From Leptospira kirschneri serovar Cynopteri str. 3522 CT (lineage in GTDB: Bacteria > Spirochaetota > Leptospiria > Leptospirales > Leptospiraceae): DNA of 64,000 nucleotides. Positions 37,373-49,407 of the stretch are shown in pieces. The stretch's first letter is position 1. The number at the start of each line of letters is the position of its first letter. The stretch lies in NCBI RefSeq assembly GCF_000243695.2, contig NZ_AHMN02000020.1:163541-227540 (forward strand), read 5' to 3'. A program made the translations under genes and the position numbers. The notes under the pieces were generated by a model. That model made no database searches, was not told the DNA's origin, and saw only the letters and a list, made by a program, of their open reading frames with translations.

Positions 37373-39387
<2,015 letters not shown>

Positions 39388-39735
39388 ATCATATTTTTTT
39401 GAATATTCTTTTTTTATAATATAAATGTTGAAAAATTAATTTTTTATCTGTTTCTATTTTATGGAAACAATTTTGTTAATTGAACTATGGAATTTTCTAA
39501 CAACTCTAATTTACTAATATGGTGTTCCTATTATTGTATAGGGGTTTTGATTTTATTAAAATTGACTTTGGGATATAAAACTGGGATCCATAAATTTTTA
39601 TCGCAAATGTTTATTTCAGAGTAAAGTATAGATTTATATTTCTGAAGTAGTTTTCAAAATTACGTTACTATTGCTTTTATACACTGTAAGTATCAAAACG
39701 ATTTAAAAAGTTAGAATTCAATTGGATCAAATTTA
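39388..39735. other. Gap between radA and yqeK with repeat remnants
   Basis: 348 bases. An inverted, diverged family A element lies at 39427-39509 (TTGAAAAATTAATTTTTTATC ... GGAATTTTCTAACAACTCTA). Words similar to family B (CCATAAATTTTTATCGCAAATG) follow at about 39588-39610. No terminator or gene is visible. Confidence 0.6.
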
Positions 39736-40332
39736 ATGACTTCGCAAGAATTAGAAATTCAAATTCAGAAATTCAAAAAGATCGTTCCTACTGAAATTAC
39801 GAAAACTCGTTGGGAACATTCGATACGAGTGGCAGAAATCGCAAAAGAACTTGCAATCATTCATAGTAAAGAGGAAGCGGGACTTGCTTATCTTGCCGGG
39901 ATCGTACATGATATAACAAAACAAAAAACTTCAGAATTTCATAAAACTTTGTTCTTAGAATCAGGACAGAATGAATTAGAACAACTTCCATCTGCCGCAT
40001 GGCACGCATACTCTGCAGCGATTTATCTCAAGTCGCAATATAATTTACAAAACGAAAAAGTATTATCCGCAGTAAGAAATCATACTTTAGGAGCGGAAAC
40101 TCCCGGACTTTTAGATCTAATACTCTACGCGGCCGATTTTTTAGGTTCGGAATACGCAGAAAAAAATCCGCATTATGCAAATTGGAAAGAACAAGCTAGA
40201 AAGAATTTGTATCAAGGTGTTTTGTGTAAAGCTAGAAATACAATAGAAGATTTAATCTCTTCCGAAAAGTCGATTCATCCTCGGACTGTTTTTACATACA
40301 ATCTTGCAATCTCAAAATGTTTTTTATCCTAA
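39736..40332 (+). CDS. yqeK: HD-domain hydrolase, YqeK-type Ap4A hydrolase
   Basis: 198 residues. HD-fold motifs: RWEHSIRVAEIA (His), GIVHDITKQK (His-Asp), AWHAYSAA, and IRNH-type AVRNHTLG followed by YAADFLGSEY. This pattern and the length match the YqeK family, which cleaves symmetrically Ap4A and related dinucleoside polyphosphates. In many genomes yqeK stands next to nadD and rsfS; here it is alone, flanked by repeats, so neighbourhood gives no support and the call rests on motifs. Start ATG at 39736 with no strong ribosome site. Confidence 0.8.
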   Translation: MTSQELEIQIQKFKKIVPTEITKTRWEHSIRVAEIAKELAIIHSKEEAGLAYLAGIVHDITKQKTSEFHKTLFLESGQNELEQLPSAAWHAYSAAIYLKSQYNLQNEKVLSAVRNHTLGAETPGLLDLILYAADFLGSEYAEKNPHYANWKEQARKNLYQGVLCKARNTIEDLISSEKSIHPRTVFTYNLAISKCFLS

Positions 40333-40956
40333 AATATAAGAATATTTTAATTTTATAAAATTATAAGCATTTCTGTTTCTCTATGTGTGAGCTTTATGCG
40401 CAGATTGTTTAGAGTACTGGATTTTTTCTGAAACATAGAGTTATTGAAAATTACATAGTGAAGATCTGTGAAATTGTTTCAATGTAACGGAAGCAGATGA
40501 AGAATTCATTTTTCAACAACTCTAATGTTTAAAATTCAAAGTAATATAACGTGAGCAGGAATCTATTTCCTAAAATGTCGTTTTTCCGTGAAAAAATGGA
40601 TGTGGGAACTCTTACAAAAACTTGAAATTACCGTAAACACTAAAATGTGGGAACTACCACTTTTAGAAAATTCTTTCTCGTTTTCTAACGACGAACTAAC
40701 GTTAATATAATTGTTTAAAGTCGTTTTTTAGATTTTATGGAGGTTTCCAAAAATAAACAAAATTTTTGAAACAACTTTCAAGTCCGCTATTTTTATCAGA
40801 ATCTGTCCTCAAAAAAACAATGTAATGGAGTTCTGGGAAACTCAGTGTATCGTGTTCTGTAGGGACAGATTCTTTCAGTTTGATCTTTCTAAAAAATACA
40901 ATTTGATTTTGAGACGTACTTAAAAATGAAACATCTGATTTTAGAAAGCCCGTCTT
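40333..40956. other. Repeat-rich gap after yqeK
   Basis: 624 bases. It holds a family A element at 40436-40524 and two GAAC-loop cores at 40603 and 40647 spaced 44 bp. The stretch 40545-40665 matches 10385-10510, including the same 44-bp spacing, so it is a longer duplicated block. No gene is visible. Confidence 0.7.
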
Positions 40957-41346
40957 TTAATTGTTAGTCGAACGGTCCGTAACCCAACCCACCGTAAAAG
41001 AAATAAAAATCATAGTGAGATAACGAAGTCCTATTTGGATAAAATAATCCCCCACGCTCATCTTGGACATAGGAAGTAAAATTAAAAAGTCCAGTCCCCA
41101 GTTGATTGCAAGCCAGATGAATCCTGTATTAAAAAGAATTGAAAATTTCTTTCCGGAAATTTTCAGAGCAAGAGAGGCTAACAAAATACAACCTGTAAAA
41201 TTTCCGACAAGAATCATCACCGTTTTGAATAAAAATAAATCGGTCAGTAATTTTCCGTCTCTGGAATGAAACGGAACTGCGACAGCAAAAGGAATTAACC
41301 AGACTAAAAAACCATAACTAAAGATACGGACTAAATGTTGTTTCAT
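40957..41346 (-). CDS. Hypothetical integral membrane protein
   Basis: 129 residues from the ATG at 41346, which has GAGGAG six bases upstream; a TTG four codons earlier overlaps that ribosome site and is less likely. Four hydrophobic segments are visible (about 7-26, 41-61, 70-92, 104-122), covering most of the protein. I recognise no family. It lies alone between two repeat-rich gaps. No charged pore or enzyme motif is evident; a transporter accessory or regulatory role cannot be judged. Confidence 0.6.
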   Translation of the reverse strand: MKQHLVRIFSYGFLVWLIPFAVAVPFHSRDGKLLTDLFLFKTVMILVGNFTGCILLASLALKISGKKFSILFNTGFIWLAINWGLDFLILLPMSKMSVGDYFIQIGLRYLTMIFISFTVGWVTDRSTNN

Positions 41347-41991
41347 AATACTCCTCAATGATGTATGAAATTCTAATTCTTTCTATTTAAGAAAAACCCT
41401 AGGTAATGAATCAATATTTAAAAAAGTCAAAAAAACTAAATTTTTATTCAAAACCATATAGCAGAATACCAGATATTTTGCACTCCGTTTTACAATAAAA
41501 GCTCACGATATTTAATTTTATATGGTCCAGAGTATAATCACATAATAAAATTTTAATATAACAATTTGACAAAGTATGTCATATATTTTCGAAATTCTCT
41601 CTAAACTTAAATAACGTGAGTTCGACGTAAGGACTCCATGGTTCATTTTTCTAAAAAAAGTTGAGATCTCAATTCCTAAAGTGTGGGAACTCCCGCAAAT
41701 CACGATTTTACAAACAAATTCTAAAATTGTAGTAACTCATACTTTTAGAAAATACTTTCTCGTTTTCTAACGACGAACTAACGTTAAATAAAACGAAAGT
41801 CAGGTTCATCATAATCAAAAAGATTTACAATAGAGTTGTTGAAAAATTCCATAGTGAAGATTTGTAAAATTGCTTCAATTGTCCATTCAATCCAATACAA
41901 ACAGATCAAGAATTCATTTTTCAACAACTCTATTGAAATTAAAAATTATATATGATAATTTTTGTCTTATATTGTGTTGTAAACTGAAAAC
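41347..41991. other. Repeat-rich gap
   Basis: 645 bases with no gene. Contents: a family B element at 41450-41532; a two-unit GAAC-loop repeat with cores at 41683 and 41729, exactly 46 bp apart; a complete family A element at 41831-41932. Confidence 0.7.
41831..41932 (+). repeat. Family A MITE-like element, intact copy
   Basis: 102 bases with inverted ends TAGAGTTGTTGAAAAAT and ATTTTTCAACAACTCTA, apart from one or two internal mismatches perfectly complementary. The pairing extends outward to CAATAGAG and CTCTATTG. A terminal TA on both sides would fit TA target duplication of the Tc1/IS630 kind; that is inference. Confidence 0.85.
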
Positions 41992-42914
41992 ATGAGTGCG
42001 GATAGACTTCTTTCCATACTTTTACGACTACAAGCAAAGGGAGGATCTCATCTAGGGACCCGGCAAAAAAAAATTAGAAGTTTCTGAAAGAACAATTCAC
42101 AGAGACATGGAAGCCTTAAGCGTTTCCGGAGTTCGCGGAACGAGGATCTAAAGGAGGTTGGGAATTATAGAACCAATTTTACCGGGATGAAGAAGGAAGA
42201 GATCTTTTCGATGATTCTCACAAGTTCCATTCGAATTACATCTGATCTCGGAAGAAAAAAAGATTTAGATTCGGCGCTTATAAAATTTATGGCTTGCTTA
42301 TCAAAAGGAAGCGGAGATGGTTCGGCAAAGAATATATGTGGACGACGCCGATTGAGTTGTTCAGAAGAGGAGTTTCCTTTTTTATCTCTTCTACAAGACG
42401 CGGTCTGGCAGAAAAAGAAAATCGTTCTGCGATATAAAGTGGATGAAGAATCTAAAAAAGGAATCGTTTCTCCCTTGGAACTTGTGGCTAAAGGAAAAAT
42501 TTGGTATTTGGTGGCCAAATATGAAAAGGAATTTAGGACTTTCCGTGTTTCAAGAATTATAGAAGCCAACTTAGGAGATTCTTTTGAAAGACCAAAAAGG
42601 TTCGACTTGGAAAAGTATTGGAAAGATAGCGCGCTGAATTTTTTATCTAAAATTCCGTCTTATCCGGTGCATTTTAAGATCCGAGTTTTAAAATTTGATT
42701 TTTTTAAGAATATATGATATATAAGAATATTAAAATATTCGAAAATTAATAAGGATTAGATCGGAATAAGGGCCGATCTTGAGACTAGGAAATGGGCGTT
42801 ATACCATATTCTAGGTTTAGGGGATTCAGCGGTTTTATGGGAGCCAGAAGAATTACGAGAGGTTTTGTTGAGTTCTGTAGTAAAAATTATAGATTCTTAT
42901 TCTAAAATCTTGTG
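41992..42914 (+). pseudogene. Decayed WYL-domain (YafY-like) transcription regulator
   Basis: The ATG at 41992 opens a winged-helix start (SADRLLSILLRLQAKGG) that breaks at a run of nine A (42065-42073). In the shifted frame the helix continues (KKLEVSERTIHRDMEALSV), then meets further lesions near 42135 (ERGSKGGWEL in a third frame) and a TAG. From 42187 a frame of 176 codons encodes the WYL middle part (KKIVLRYKVDEESKKG, ISPLELVAKGKIWYLVAKY, FRVSRI). It ends early at 42717, and the family's C-terminus reappears at about 42778-42914 (LGLGDSAVLWEPEELREVLL). At least three frameshifts, so not functional. Confidence 0.85.
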
Positions 42915-42921
42915 ATCGCAT

Positions 42922-43009
42922 TATTGAAAATTCATTTTTCTTTTGTCTTAAAGCGGATGGCAAAAATCATTTTGTTAATCTGAGTTATAGAATTTTTTAA
43001 CAACTCTAT
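42922..43009 (-). repeat. Family A MITE-like element, diverged
   Basis: Inverted, degraded copy: TTGAAAATTCATTTTTC at one end, TAGAATTTTTTAACAACTCTA at the other, with family words in between. It begins 8 bases past the WYL pseudogene. The rest of the 330-base gap up to 43247 shows no gene. Confidence 0.6.
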
Positions 43010-43247
43010 TTATAAAAGTTAATATCCCCGTTCACAGTAAAGTTATAAGATACGATATATTCTTTTCGATTATAAATTTTTATCCGATAGGTCTTAGTAA
43101 CCGCTAGATTCGAGTCGTAAAATCCAATCTGATTCGAGATAATTGGGAAAAAATGGTAAGTCAAAGTAGTAGTTTTTTGGTTTTCTCATCTTTCTTTTTC
43201 CTCTTTCGATCGATTGACAGAGAGTCTTTCCATTTTAAGATAGCCTT

Positions 43248-43727
43248 ATGAAAATTACCGACGAAGTTTTTAAAAATGCACTTTCCCATTTTCCATCAGG
43301 TGTCACCGTTATTACTTATTCTCATCTTGGAAAACACGGCGGTCTTACCGTTAGTAGTTTTAGTTCTCTTTCCTTAGATCCTCCTTTGATTTTATTTTGC
43401 CTTCAAAAAAATATAACAAGTCACGATCCTATTCATGACTCAGGTAAATTTGTAGTGAACATTTTAGCTCAGGGACAAGATTCTATTTCCAATCAGTTTG
43501 CATCTGGTAAAACGGATAAACATTCCCTCATTGGAGAGCTTGGTTGTGAGGTCGGCGATTTAAAAGTCCCTGTTCTACCCGGAATCCTTTCTTACATTGA
43601 ATGTGAAGTGGATCGGTTTGTAGACGGTGGGGATCATTCTATTGTGATTGGAAAGGTGATTTCTGCAGGATCGAACGACGAGCTTCGGCCTCTATTATAT
43701 TACAGGCGTAATTATTATTCAATTTAG
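43248..43727 (+). CDS. Flavin reductase-like FMN-binding protein
   Basis: 159 residues, the length of the flavin reductase-like (FMN split-barrel) family. Visible family segments: FKNALSHFPSGVTVIT, GGLTVSSFSSLSLDPPLILFCL, a core FVVNILA and the C-terminal LLYYRRNYYSI. Members reduce FMN or FAD with NAD(P)H and supply reduced flavin to a monooxygenase, or act as stand-alone flavoproteins. No monooxygenase partner is adjacent. ATG at 43248; the gene is isolated by gaps on both sides. Confidence 0.88.
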   Translation: MKITDEVFKNALSHFPSGVTVITYSHLGKHGGLTVSSFSSLSLDPPLILFCLQKNITSHDPIHDSGKFVVNILAQGQDSISNQFASGKTDKHSLIGELGCEVGDLKVPVLPGILSYIECEVDRFVDGGDHSIVIGKVISAGSNDELRPLLYYRRNYYSI

Positions 43728-44180
43728 AATATTTGAATATAATTTTATTTTAAAATTCTGTTTTTAAGTTGTTTGGATTTTTGCTGAGTATTTTTTTGTG
43801 TTTAGAGTTCATATGTTACCGATCGCGTTCTAAAATGCAACTAAAGACGAAAGTATATATTAAGTTTATTTAATGTAATTTGTTGCTGCAGCAATAAGTG
43901 CGGTCCGGTAAGTCAGATTTGCCCAAATTTTCTTTCGCAGAATGGAAGTAAAACAATTGATTGGGTACTTTGTTATATAGTTCTTTGAGTGGTTTTTCCA
44001 AAATCTGTCTCTAAAACGGTTATTTGTTTCAATTTTACAATATTCTATGGAATGGTAGAATATCTGTAGGTTGTCATTTTATCTTACAGTTAAAGAGGTT
44101 TGTTTTATTTGAACTCGTTTGAATGTTCATAGATTAAAAATTTATCTTTACTGTATCGATATGGAGCACTAATTGGATTT
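43728..44180. other. Gene-free gap before ruvA
   Basis: 453 bases, no gene. A short stretch at 43890-43925 (GGTCCGGTAAGTCAGATTTGCCC) recalls the flank of the family C element near 53190. TACTTTGTTATATAGTTCT at about 43965 is a family B end fragment. Confidence 0.5.
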
Positions 44181-44819
44181 ATGATCTCAGGTTTAAAAGG
44201 AACTCTCAAAAAATTAGAAGTAGGATTTGTGCATATAGAAACCGGTGGAATCACTTATGAAGTGACGATTTCTTTTAAAACCTATTTGGAATTAAAAAAT
44301 CTCCCTCCATTGAAGGAAATCCAATTACAAATTTTTCACTCTATCAACGAAAGAGGACAAAAATTATTCGGTTTTTTGACGGAACAAGACAAAGAGTTTT
44401 TCAAAGTAATGAAAGGTCTTCAGGGAATTGGAGAATTGACCGCACTCAAAATCTTATCCTTTTTTTCGGCGGAAGAGTTGTATCGAATCGTTCAATCTGG
44501 AGAAGCCAAAGAACTGGAAAAAATTCCGAAGGTTAAAGGTAAAACTTCGGAGAAAATTTTTTTCGAAGTAAAACAAAATCTCAAAAAATTAGAATTATTC
44601 TTGTCTGGCTCTTCGAAAGAGTCTTCTGTAATTTTAACTTCTTTGCTTCAGTCTCCTGAGGAAATTGCATTTTCTAAGAAGAGAGAAACGGCAATTCTTG
44701 GTTTAGTTCAATTAGGATTTGAAGAAAAAACAGCTTCTAAAGAAGTAGATAAGATTCTAAAAAACTTTTCGTCGAACGATCCTGGAGAAATTATACGAGA
44801 AATCCTGAAAAGTCTTTGA
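44181..44819 (+). CDS. ruvA: Holliday junction DNA helicase subunit RuvA
   Basis: 212 residues. An N-terminal OB fold ([28 protein letters not shown]) is followed by the double helix-hairpin-helix region ([40 protein letters not shown]) and a C-terminal domain III (about 165-212). RuvA binds the four-way junction and loads RuvB for branch migration. Neither ruvB nor ruvC is adjacent, as is common in spirochaetes. The start ATG opens the family's typical MI-G-L sequence. Confidence 0.94.
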   Translation: MISGLKGTLKKLEVGFVHIETGGITYEVTISFKTYLELKNLPPLKEIQLQIFHSINERGQKLFGFLTEQDKEFFKVMKGLQGIGELTALKILSFFSAEELYRIVQSGEAKELEKIPKVKGKTSEKIFFEVKQNLKKLELFLSGSSKESSVILTSLLQSPEEIAFSKKRETAILGLVQLGFEEKTASKEVDKILKNFSSNDPGEIIREILKSL

Positions 44820-44859
44820 AAACTTTAGCTTTTAATTGATTAGAAAAAAAGTATATATT

Positions 44860-44960
44860 AAAGTTGTTGAAAAATTTCATAGTGAGGTTCGTAAAATTGC
44901 TTCAATTGCCCATTTCAATCCAATACAAACAGATCAAGAATTAATTTTTCAACAACTCTT
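44860..44960 (+). repeat. Family A MITE-like element
   Basis: About 101 bases, beginning AAGTTGTTGAAAAATTTC and ending ATTTTTCAACAACTCTT, 40 bases past the ruvA stop. Internally almost identical to the copy at 51056. The rest of the gap to 45241 has family B-like fragments (about 45050-45135) and no gene. Confidence 0.82.
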
Positions 44961-45170
44961 TTAAAGTTCTATCGCTAAACGAGAGTTCGTTTTTGCATAT
45001 TGTGTAGAAGTTTTTAAAAAAAGTATAAAACCCGTCAAGGATTGCTCGGTACAATAGTATAAAGAATACCGTTAATTTTTATCGGAAAAGTTCTTTTGAA
45101 CATAAAATATTAGATACTTATTCTATAGTTATAGGAAGCCATCTCAAAAACATTTTATAATGATCGGAAC

Positions 45171-45201
<31 letters not shown>

Positions 45202-45241
45202 ATTTAGTAATAAATAGAAATGAGACGTTGAGTGATACAGC

Positions 45242-46510
45242 TTAATCTTTTTGATAAAGTACAATTATGTTTTTTGGACGCGTCGTAAATTTATCTTTCG
45301 TTTGGAATTCGGTTATTGTAAAAATTTCTCCGTTATTTTTATAAAAATAAACCGTTTCCTTTTCTATCAAAAAATCGCATATTCCTTGAAAAAGATGTTT
45401 TTCACAAGTTAAATCGGGAAGTTCATATTCCATAATTTGATTTGTTTCCGGTTGCCAGATAGAGAAACTGTAATAGTTTTTATTTTTACGTTTAGATAAT
45501 AATACGAAGTAAAATTGATTTTGAAATAATTTCCATGCAACAACTCCTTTTTTGGGAAAGAGTCTTGCCGTAGTGTTTATTTTTTTATCTGCATAAACAA
45601 TCAAATAGAGACCGAAGCCTGAATCTGGATCGTCATTTTTATCGGCGACTACAATTCTATTTTTATCTAACATAGAGATTACTTCGGGTTCTATAATTGT
45701 ATTATGAGGTTTTAAGACTAAACGTTGAACGGATGAGTTTTGCAATTGGTATAAAATTATCTCATCTTGCCCGATCAGCCATAGAACATCCTCCCAAATA
45801 CAAATATCCCCAGCTTCGACGTGGGATTTGTATTTATCCATAGCATCATCTAACTTTACAACCGAGTCCGTCTCTATATCATAAACGTGTAATCCTCGCC
45901 ACTGAGTAACAGAATTTGAAAAGTAAATCTTATTCTTATAAACTCTTGCTCCATGCATTGGTCCGTCTATTTTTTTCAATTGTTGAAATTCGTTATTTTC
46001 CAATTTGATAAAACGAACTGAATGATCATAAAAGATCTCTAAAGTATCTTCTTGGACTCGAACTTTGTGAAATGAATAAGATTTTTCTGATTTAAATAAA
46101 ATAGGCAAATAAGGATTAGTTATATCATAATATACTAATTTGTCTGAATTGATATTAGGAGAATCTATTTTTGCAACCAATTTTTTTTGTTCAGGAAAGA
46201 CGAATGACCGAATATATCGAATTTCAATACCTTCCGGTAAAGTAAGTGCTCCTATTTTTTTACATTGAGCTAATTGGTTTGGATTTTTTTTTATGGGTTC
46301 CGATTCTAAACGAAGGCCTAGCAATTCAGTGCATCTTTTTAAAAATGCAGCGCCTATGTTAAAGTTAGGGGTAAGATCAAGAGTTCCGCCGTGATCGTAA
46401 AAAATAAGGGAAGGTTCATTTGAGGGATTTTTTTCTTTCGGATGGTATATCCAAAAATTTGAATAATCACTCATCGGTATTTGTATCGATTCTAGTGGAT
46501 ACTCGTTCAA
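45242..46510 (-). CDS. Hypothetical protein, possible beta-propeller
   Basis: Up to 422 residues. No signal peptide. About residues 95-420 read like repeated beta-strands with aromatic residues (KLVYYDITNPYLPILF, KIYFSNSVTQWRGLHVYDI, DICIWEDVLWLIGQDEIILY, RIVVADKNDDPDSGFGLYLI), suggesting a propeller; I cannot name the family. The start is uncertain: TTG at 46510 or ATG at 46474, both without a good ribosome site. A coding-like remnant ends just upstream (46517), and a broken WGR gene lies beyond, so this gene may be the surviving part of a degraded locus. Confidence 0.5.
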   Translation of the reverse strand: MNEYPLESIQIPMSDYSNFWIYHPKEKNPSNEPSLIFYDHGGTLDLTPNFNIGAAFLKRCTELLGLRLESEPIKKNPNQLAQCKKIGALTLPEGIEIRYIRSFVFPEQKKLVAKIDSPNINSDKLVYYDITNPYLPILFKSEKSYSFHKVRVQEDTLEIFYDHSVRFIKLENNEFQQLKKIDGPMHGARVYKNKIYFSNSVTQWRGLHVYDIETDSVVKLDDAMDKYKSHVEAGDICIWEDVLWLIGQDEIILYQLQNSSVQRLVLKPHNTIIEPEVISMLDKNRIVVADKNDDPDSGFGLYLIVYADKKINTTARLFPKKGVVAWKLFQNQFYFVLLSKRKNKNYYSFSIWQPETNQIMEYELPDLTCEKHLFQGICDFLIEKETVYFYKNNGEIFTITEFQTKDKFTTRPKNIIVLYQKD

Positions 46511-46516
46511 CTCAGT

Positions 46517-46690
46517 TTAGTCCAATTCAAGATCATATATAGGATCTAAATCAACCTTGTGTAAAAATATACCGTTATGATTTTCGTCTATAAAAGATAG
46601 GGTAGAATGACGGATCATTTTTTCTTGGAATGTTTGAGGCCATTTAGTATATTTATTTTTATCTTCCGGGGGCCGGCTATCAATTGGAAA
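46517..46690 (-). pseudogene. Remnant of a coding sequence upstream of the propeller-like gene
   Basis: About 57 codons from an upstream stop to TAA at 46517: an open stretch with coding-like composition (PPEDKNKYTKWPQTFQEK ... IDENHNGIFLHKVD), but no start codon except an internal ATG and no ribosome site. It ends six bases before the next gene. Probably the C-terminal end of a gene that lost its front. Family unknown. Confidence 0.35.
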
Positions 46691-46795
46691 CCTTTTTTAA
46701 AAAGAATCGTAAGTGTATTGTTTTTATCGTTGCGTCTTGGCTTGATTAAATAGAGAAGTTAAGATTGGTTTGTATCTATTAAATATTCAAAATAT

Positions 46796-47103
46796 TTAAT
46801 TAACTCTTTTTTTTAAGTCTTTGGATTTTATAATTTCGTTCCATTTTTCTATATGATTTTTTAGAAAGGATTCTGGCGCAGTAGTTTTTACAAATTCGCT
46901 CTCATCTATATAACCTTTTTTTAATTTTTCAGAAAGTAATTTTTTTGCCTCTCTAAGACAAGTTTCCTTATCGTCGAAGTTTTTAGTCTGTGTTTGACCC
47001 GAGAACCAGTTTTTCCATAGGCTACAGTGAAAGAATTTCCGGAAACTTCTATCTGCCAAAATTGATTGGAGTTTCTTTTTTTGAATGTTAGGTGATGTTT
47101 CAT
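46796..47103 (-). pseudogene. WGR-domain gene broken by a frameshift
   Basis: From the ATG at 47103 the frame gives the first half of a WGR domain (FWQIEVSGNSFTVAYGKTGS). After that the family's second half (GQTQTKNFDDKETCLREAKK, then KLKKGYIDE) appears only in another frame, which runs on to the stop at 46796. The two halves join if one base was lost near 47000. WGR domains bind nucleic acid or act in MolR/PARP-like proteins. As read, neither frame alone makes a whole domain. A sequencing error at this point would give the same picture. Confidence 0.75.
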
Positions 47104-47149
47104 ATACGTTTATAACTTTGATTGCAACTTTGGAATTCTTTAAAAACAA

Positions 47150-47805
47150 ATTCTTTTTATAAAACTTTATTTTGGTTTTTGGGAAGTGGCATTTTTGTTT
47201 GAGAAAATTTCAAAATGGCTTTTTGGTAAGTCTTGCATTGTTGGCATTTTATTCATTTTTTATAATCTTTTATTAAACATTACTTTCTAAATTTGAAAAC
47301 ATATTTTGTGTTTTGTGGGCCCGTCTTTTGTTGTAGCTTGGATTTTCTTTAAATTCGCTTTTCTCGTGGGTATTCGATCAGATTTTTAGAATGATTTATG
47401 ATGTAGGCTTTGGTTTTTAAAATTACACTTATTTACGGGATAATTTTTCAACTTGTGGGAACTCACACAAATCAGAGCTTCTTACGGGATAATTTCTTTC
47501 TTAACTGCGTTCACTTAAATATTTGTAGTTGTTTTTAAATGAGAATCAATTCTCAATAAAATGAAAAAGAGCTAAAACATCTTAAAAAAGAATAATAAAG
47601 CATGATTTTGAATAAAAATAAAAGATTTATATTTGAAAATATTAAATATCTTTGATTTTTACATCAAAAGTTGTCAGGAAAAATCCTTGAATGGAATTCT
47701 AAAATTAGAAGACTGACTTCAGAAGTTGTTTTCCGTTGCCGAAGTTCCATTTAGGTCTCAGATTTTCTGAGGTTTTCTTTGGCGACATATTTTGGAAGAA
47801 ACAAA
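47150..47805. other. Gene-free gap before the LytM peptidase gene
   Basis: 656 bases, strongly AT-rich, with one GAAC-loop core at 47455 (GTGGGAACTCACAC). No gene seen. The promoter of the peptidase gene should be in the last 150 bases; I do not see a clear -35/-10 pair. Confidence 0.5.
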
Positions 47806-48594
47806 ATGAAAAGAAAAACCGGTTATATACTGGCGGGATTCCTTATGATAGGGCTGTTTTTCAGTATTAAATCCTTTGCCAATACAAATCTCGAAGAAAT
47901 TAAATTAGATAATCAATACCTTCAGACCTACAGAGGTCAAGAAGGGATTTGGATCGTTCCCAACCGAGTCAAAGAATCGATAGGGGATTTGATTCATAAT
48001 TTTGGAACGACCGAACACGAAATCAAAAGGGTCAATGGAATTCCGGACAATACAAGGATTCCACTCACAGAGCCTGTATTTTTTCCCTATAATGAAAACT
48101 TTATTAGAAGTCTTTTATTAGAAGATAAGGGGCGTGAAATATTTAGATCCGATCAGAGAGAATTTATTTGGCCGATCAGTTTTAAACATTCGTTTGTAAC
48201 TTCTCGATTGGGAAGAAGATGGAATGCAATGCATTCCGGAGTAGATATAGCCTGCCCGACAGGGTCCATCGTCATTGCCGCTGCGGACGGAACGGTTTTA
48301 GAATCTAAAAAAGACGGCGGTTATGGAAATAAGATTCTACTTTCTCATCCTGGAATCAACGGAATCAACACTCTCTACGCGCATAACTCTGTTCTTTACG
48401 TAAAAGAAGGAGATAAAGTAAAAAAGGGACAGATCATTGCACTTTCTGGAAATACGGGTCATACTACCGGACCTCACTTACATTTTGAAGTTCGTTATCA
48501 GAACGTAGTATTAAACCCCGAACATTATCTTCCGGTTTTTCAATCTTCTTCCGAGGCTCGTGTGGCGATTGCCCGGGAGACGATTGAAGAATAA
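47806..48594 (+). CDS. M23 (LytM-type) peptidoglycan endopeptidase
   Basis: 262 residues from the ATG at 47806 with GGAAG seven bases upstream. A signal peptide or anchor (about 1-25) is followed by a LysM-like segment (about 48-90, [16 protein letters not shown]) and the M23 domain (about 120-245). Zinc and catalytic residues are all present: His143 and Asp147 in MHSGVDIAC, His193 in TLYAHNS, His224 and His226 in GPHLHFEV. It should cleave peptide cross-links in the cell wall. The stop is immediately followed by the GTG of the HAD gene, so the two are co-translated. Confidence 0.92.
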   Translation: MKRKTGYILAGFLMIGLFFSIKSFANTNLEEIKLDNQYLQTYRGQEGIWIVPNRVKESIGDLIHNFGTTEHEIKRVNGIPDNTRIPLTEPVFFPYNENFIRSLLLEDKGREIFRSDQREFIWPISFKHSFVTSRLGRRWNAMHSGVDIACPTGSIVIAAADGTVLESKKDGGYGNKILLSHPGINGINTLYAHNSVLYVKEGDKVKKGQIIALSGNTGHTTGPHLHFEVRYQNVVLNPEHYLPVFQSSSEARVAIARETIEE

Positions 48595-49407
48595 GTGACC
48601 CTAACGCGGGATTTTTGGAATCCTGAGCTTTATGATATTCTAATGCAATTGCGGCCAGGGACGGCCGCATTCGATTTTGATAATACTCTTGTAAGAAACG
48701 ATTTTGGGGAAGCGGTGATGGAGTCCTTTCTTTTGGAGGGAGTTCCTGCCTACAAAGGAGACATTTCTCTCCTTTTAGGAGAGAACGGAGATAAAGCGCT
48801 TTCTTCTAGATTTCAGAATCCAGATTTATTTCGTTCTATTGTTCTTTCCCAATACGAAACCATTCAATCAAAGTTTGGACTGGAAGCATCTTATCGGTGG
48901 AGTTCTTGGATTTTTTCGGGGCATTCTCCCGAAGAATTGAAAGAAATTTCTAAGAATGTCTGGAACCAACACGCTATTGATTCCGGTAAACATTCCGTCA
49001 AAATTTACCAACCGATGAAAGAACTTTTAGATCATCTAATTGAAAACGAGTGGAGAATTTGGATCGTGACCGCTTCTCCGGAGGAAATCATACAATCCGT
49101 TTCTCATCTTTTCGGAATTCCGAGTGAAATGGTTTTGGGAATGCGGTTATCTGTTAAAGACGAAGTTCATTCTTCGGAAATTTTAGAACCTTTTACGTAT
49201 GGAATTGGAAAAGTAGAAAGATTAAAAATTGCAACGGGTGGTTACGCGGATCTTGCTTTTGGAGATTCTATCAATGATTTTGATTTACTGAGTTCTACAG
49301 TCAAGGCGGGAATTTTTTTAGATAGAGGAAAAGGTGTAATACCTCCTTTGTCTATAAAAATCCAACCGGTTAAAAATTGGAAAGTATTGGATCAAGTTTT
49401 TGTATGA
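48595..49407 (+). CDS. HAD-superfamily phosphatase (SerB-like)
   Basis: 270 residues. HAD motif I is [10 protein letters not shown] (nucleophile Asp27, acid Asp29), motif II is in WIVTASPEE, and the metal-binding motif IV is [13 protein letters not shown] helical cap between motifs I and II places it in the phosphoserine phosphatase-like (HAD-IB) group; the substrate cannot be told. The GTG start follows the peptidase stop directly, with no gap. No transmembrane segment. Confidence 0.85.
   Translation: MTLTRDFWNPELYDILMQLRPGTAAFDFDNTLVRNDFGEAVMESFLLEGVPAYKGDISLLLGENGDKALSSRFQNPDLFRSIVLSQYETIQSKFGLEASYRWSSWIFSGHSPEELKEISKNVWNQHAIDSGKHSVKIYQPMKELLDHLIENEWRIWIVTASPEEIIQSVSHLFGIPSEMVLGMRLSVKDEVHSSEILEPFTYGIGKVERLKIATGGYADLAFGDSINDFDLLSSTVKAGIFLDRGKGVIPPLSIKIQPVKNWKVLDQVFV

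Noticed and set aside
46796..47103. Programmed ribosomal frameshift in the WGR gene
   Set aside because: No slippery heptamer or downstream pseudoknot stands at the break; a simple lost base or sequencing error is more economical.
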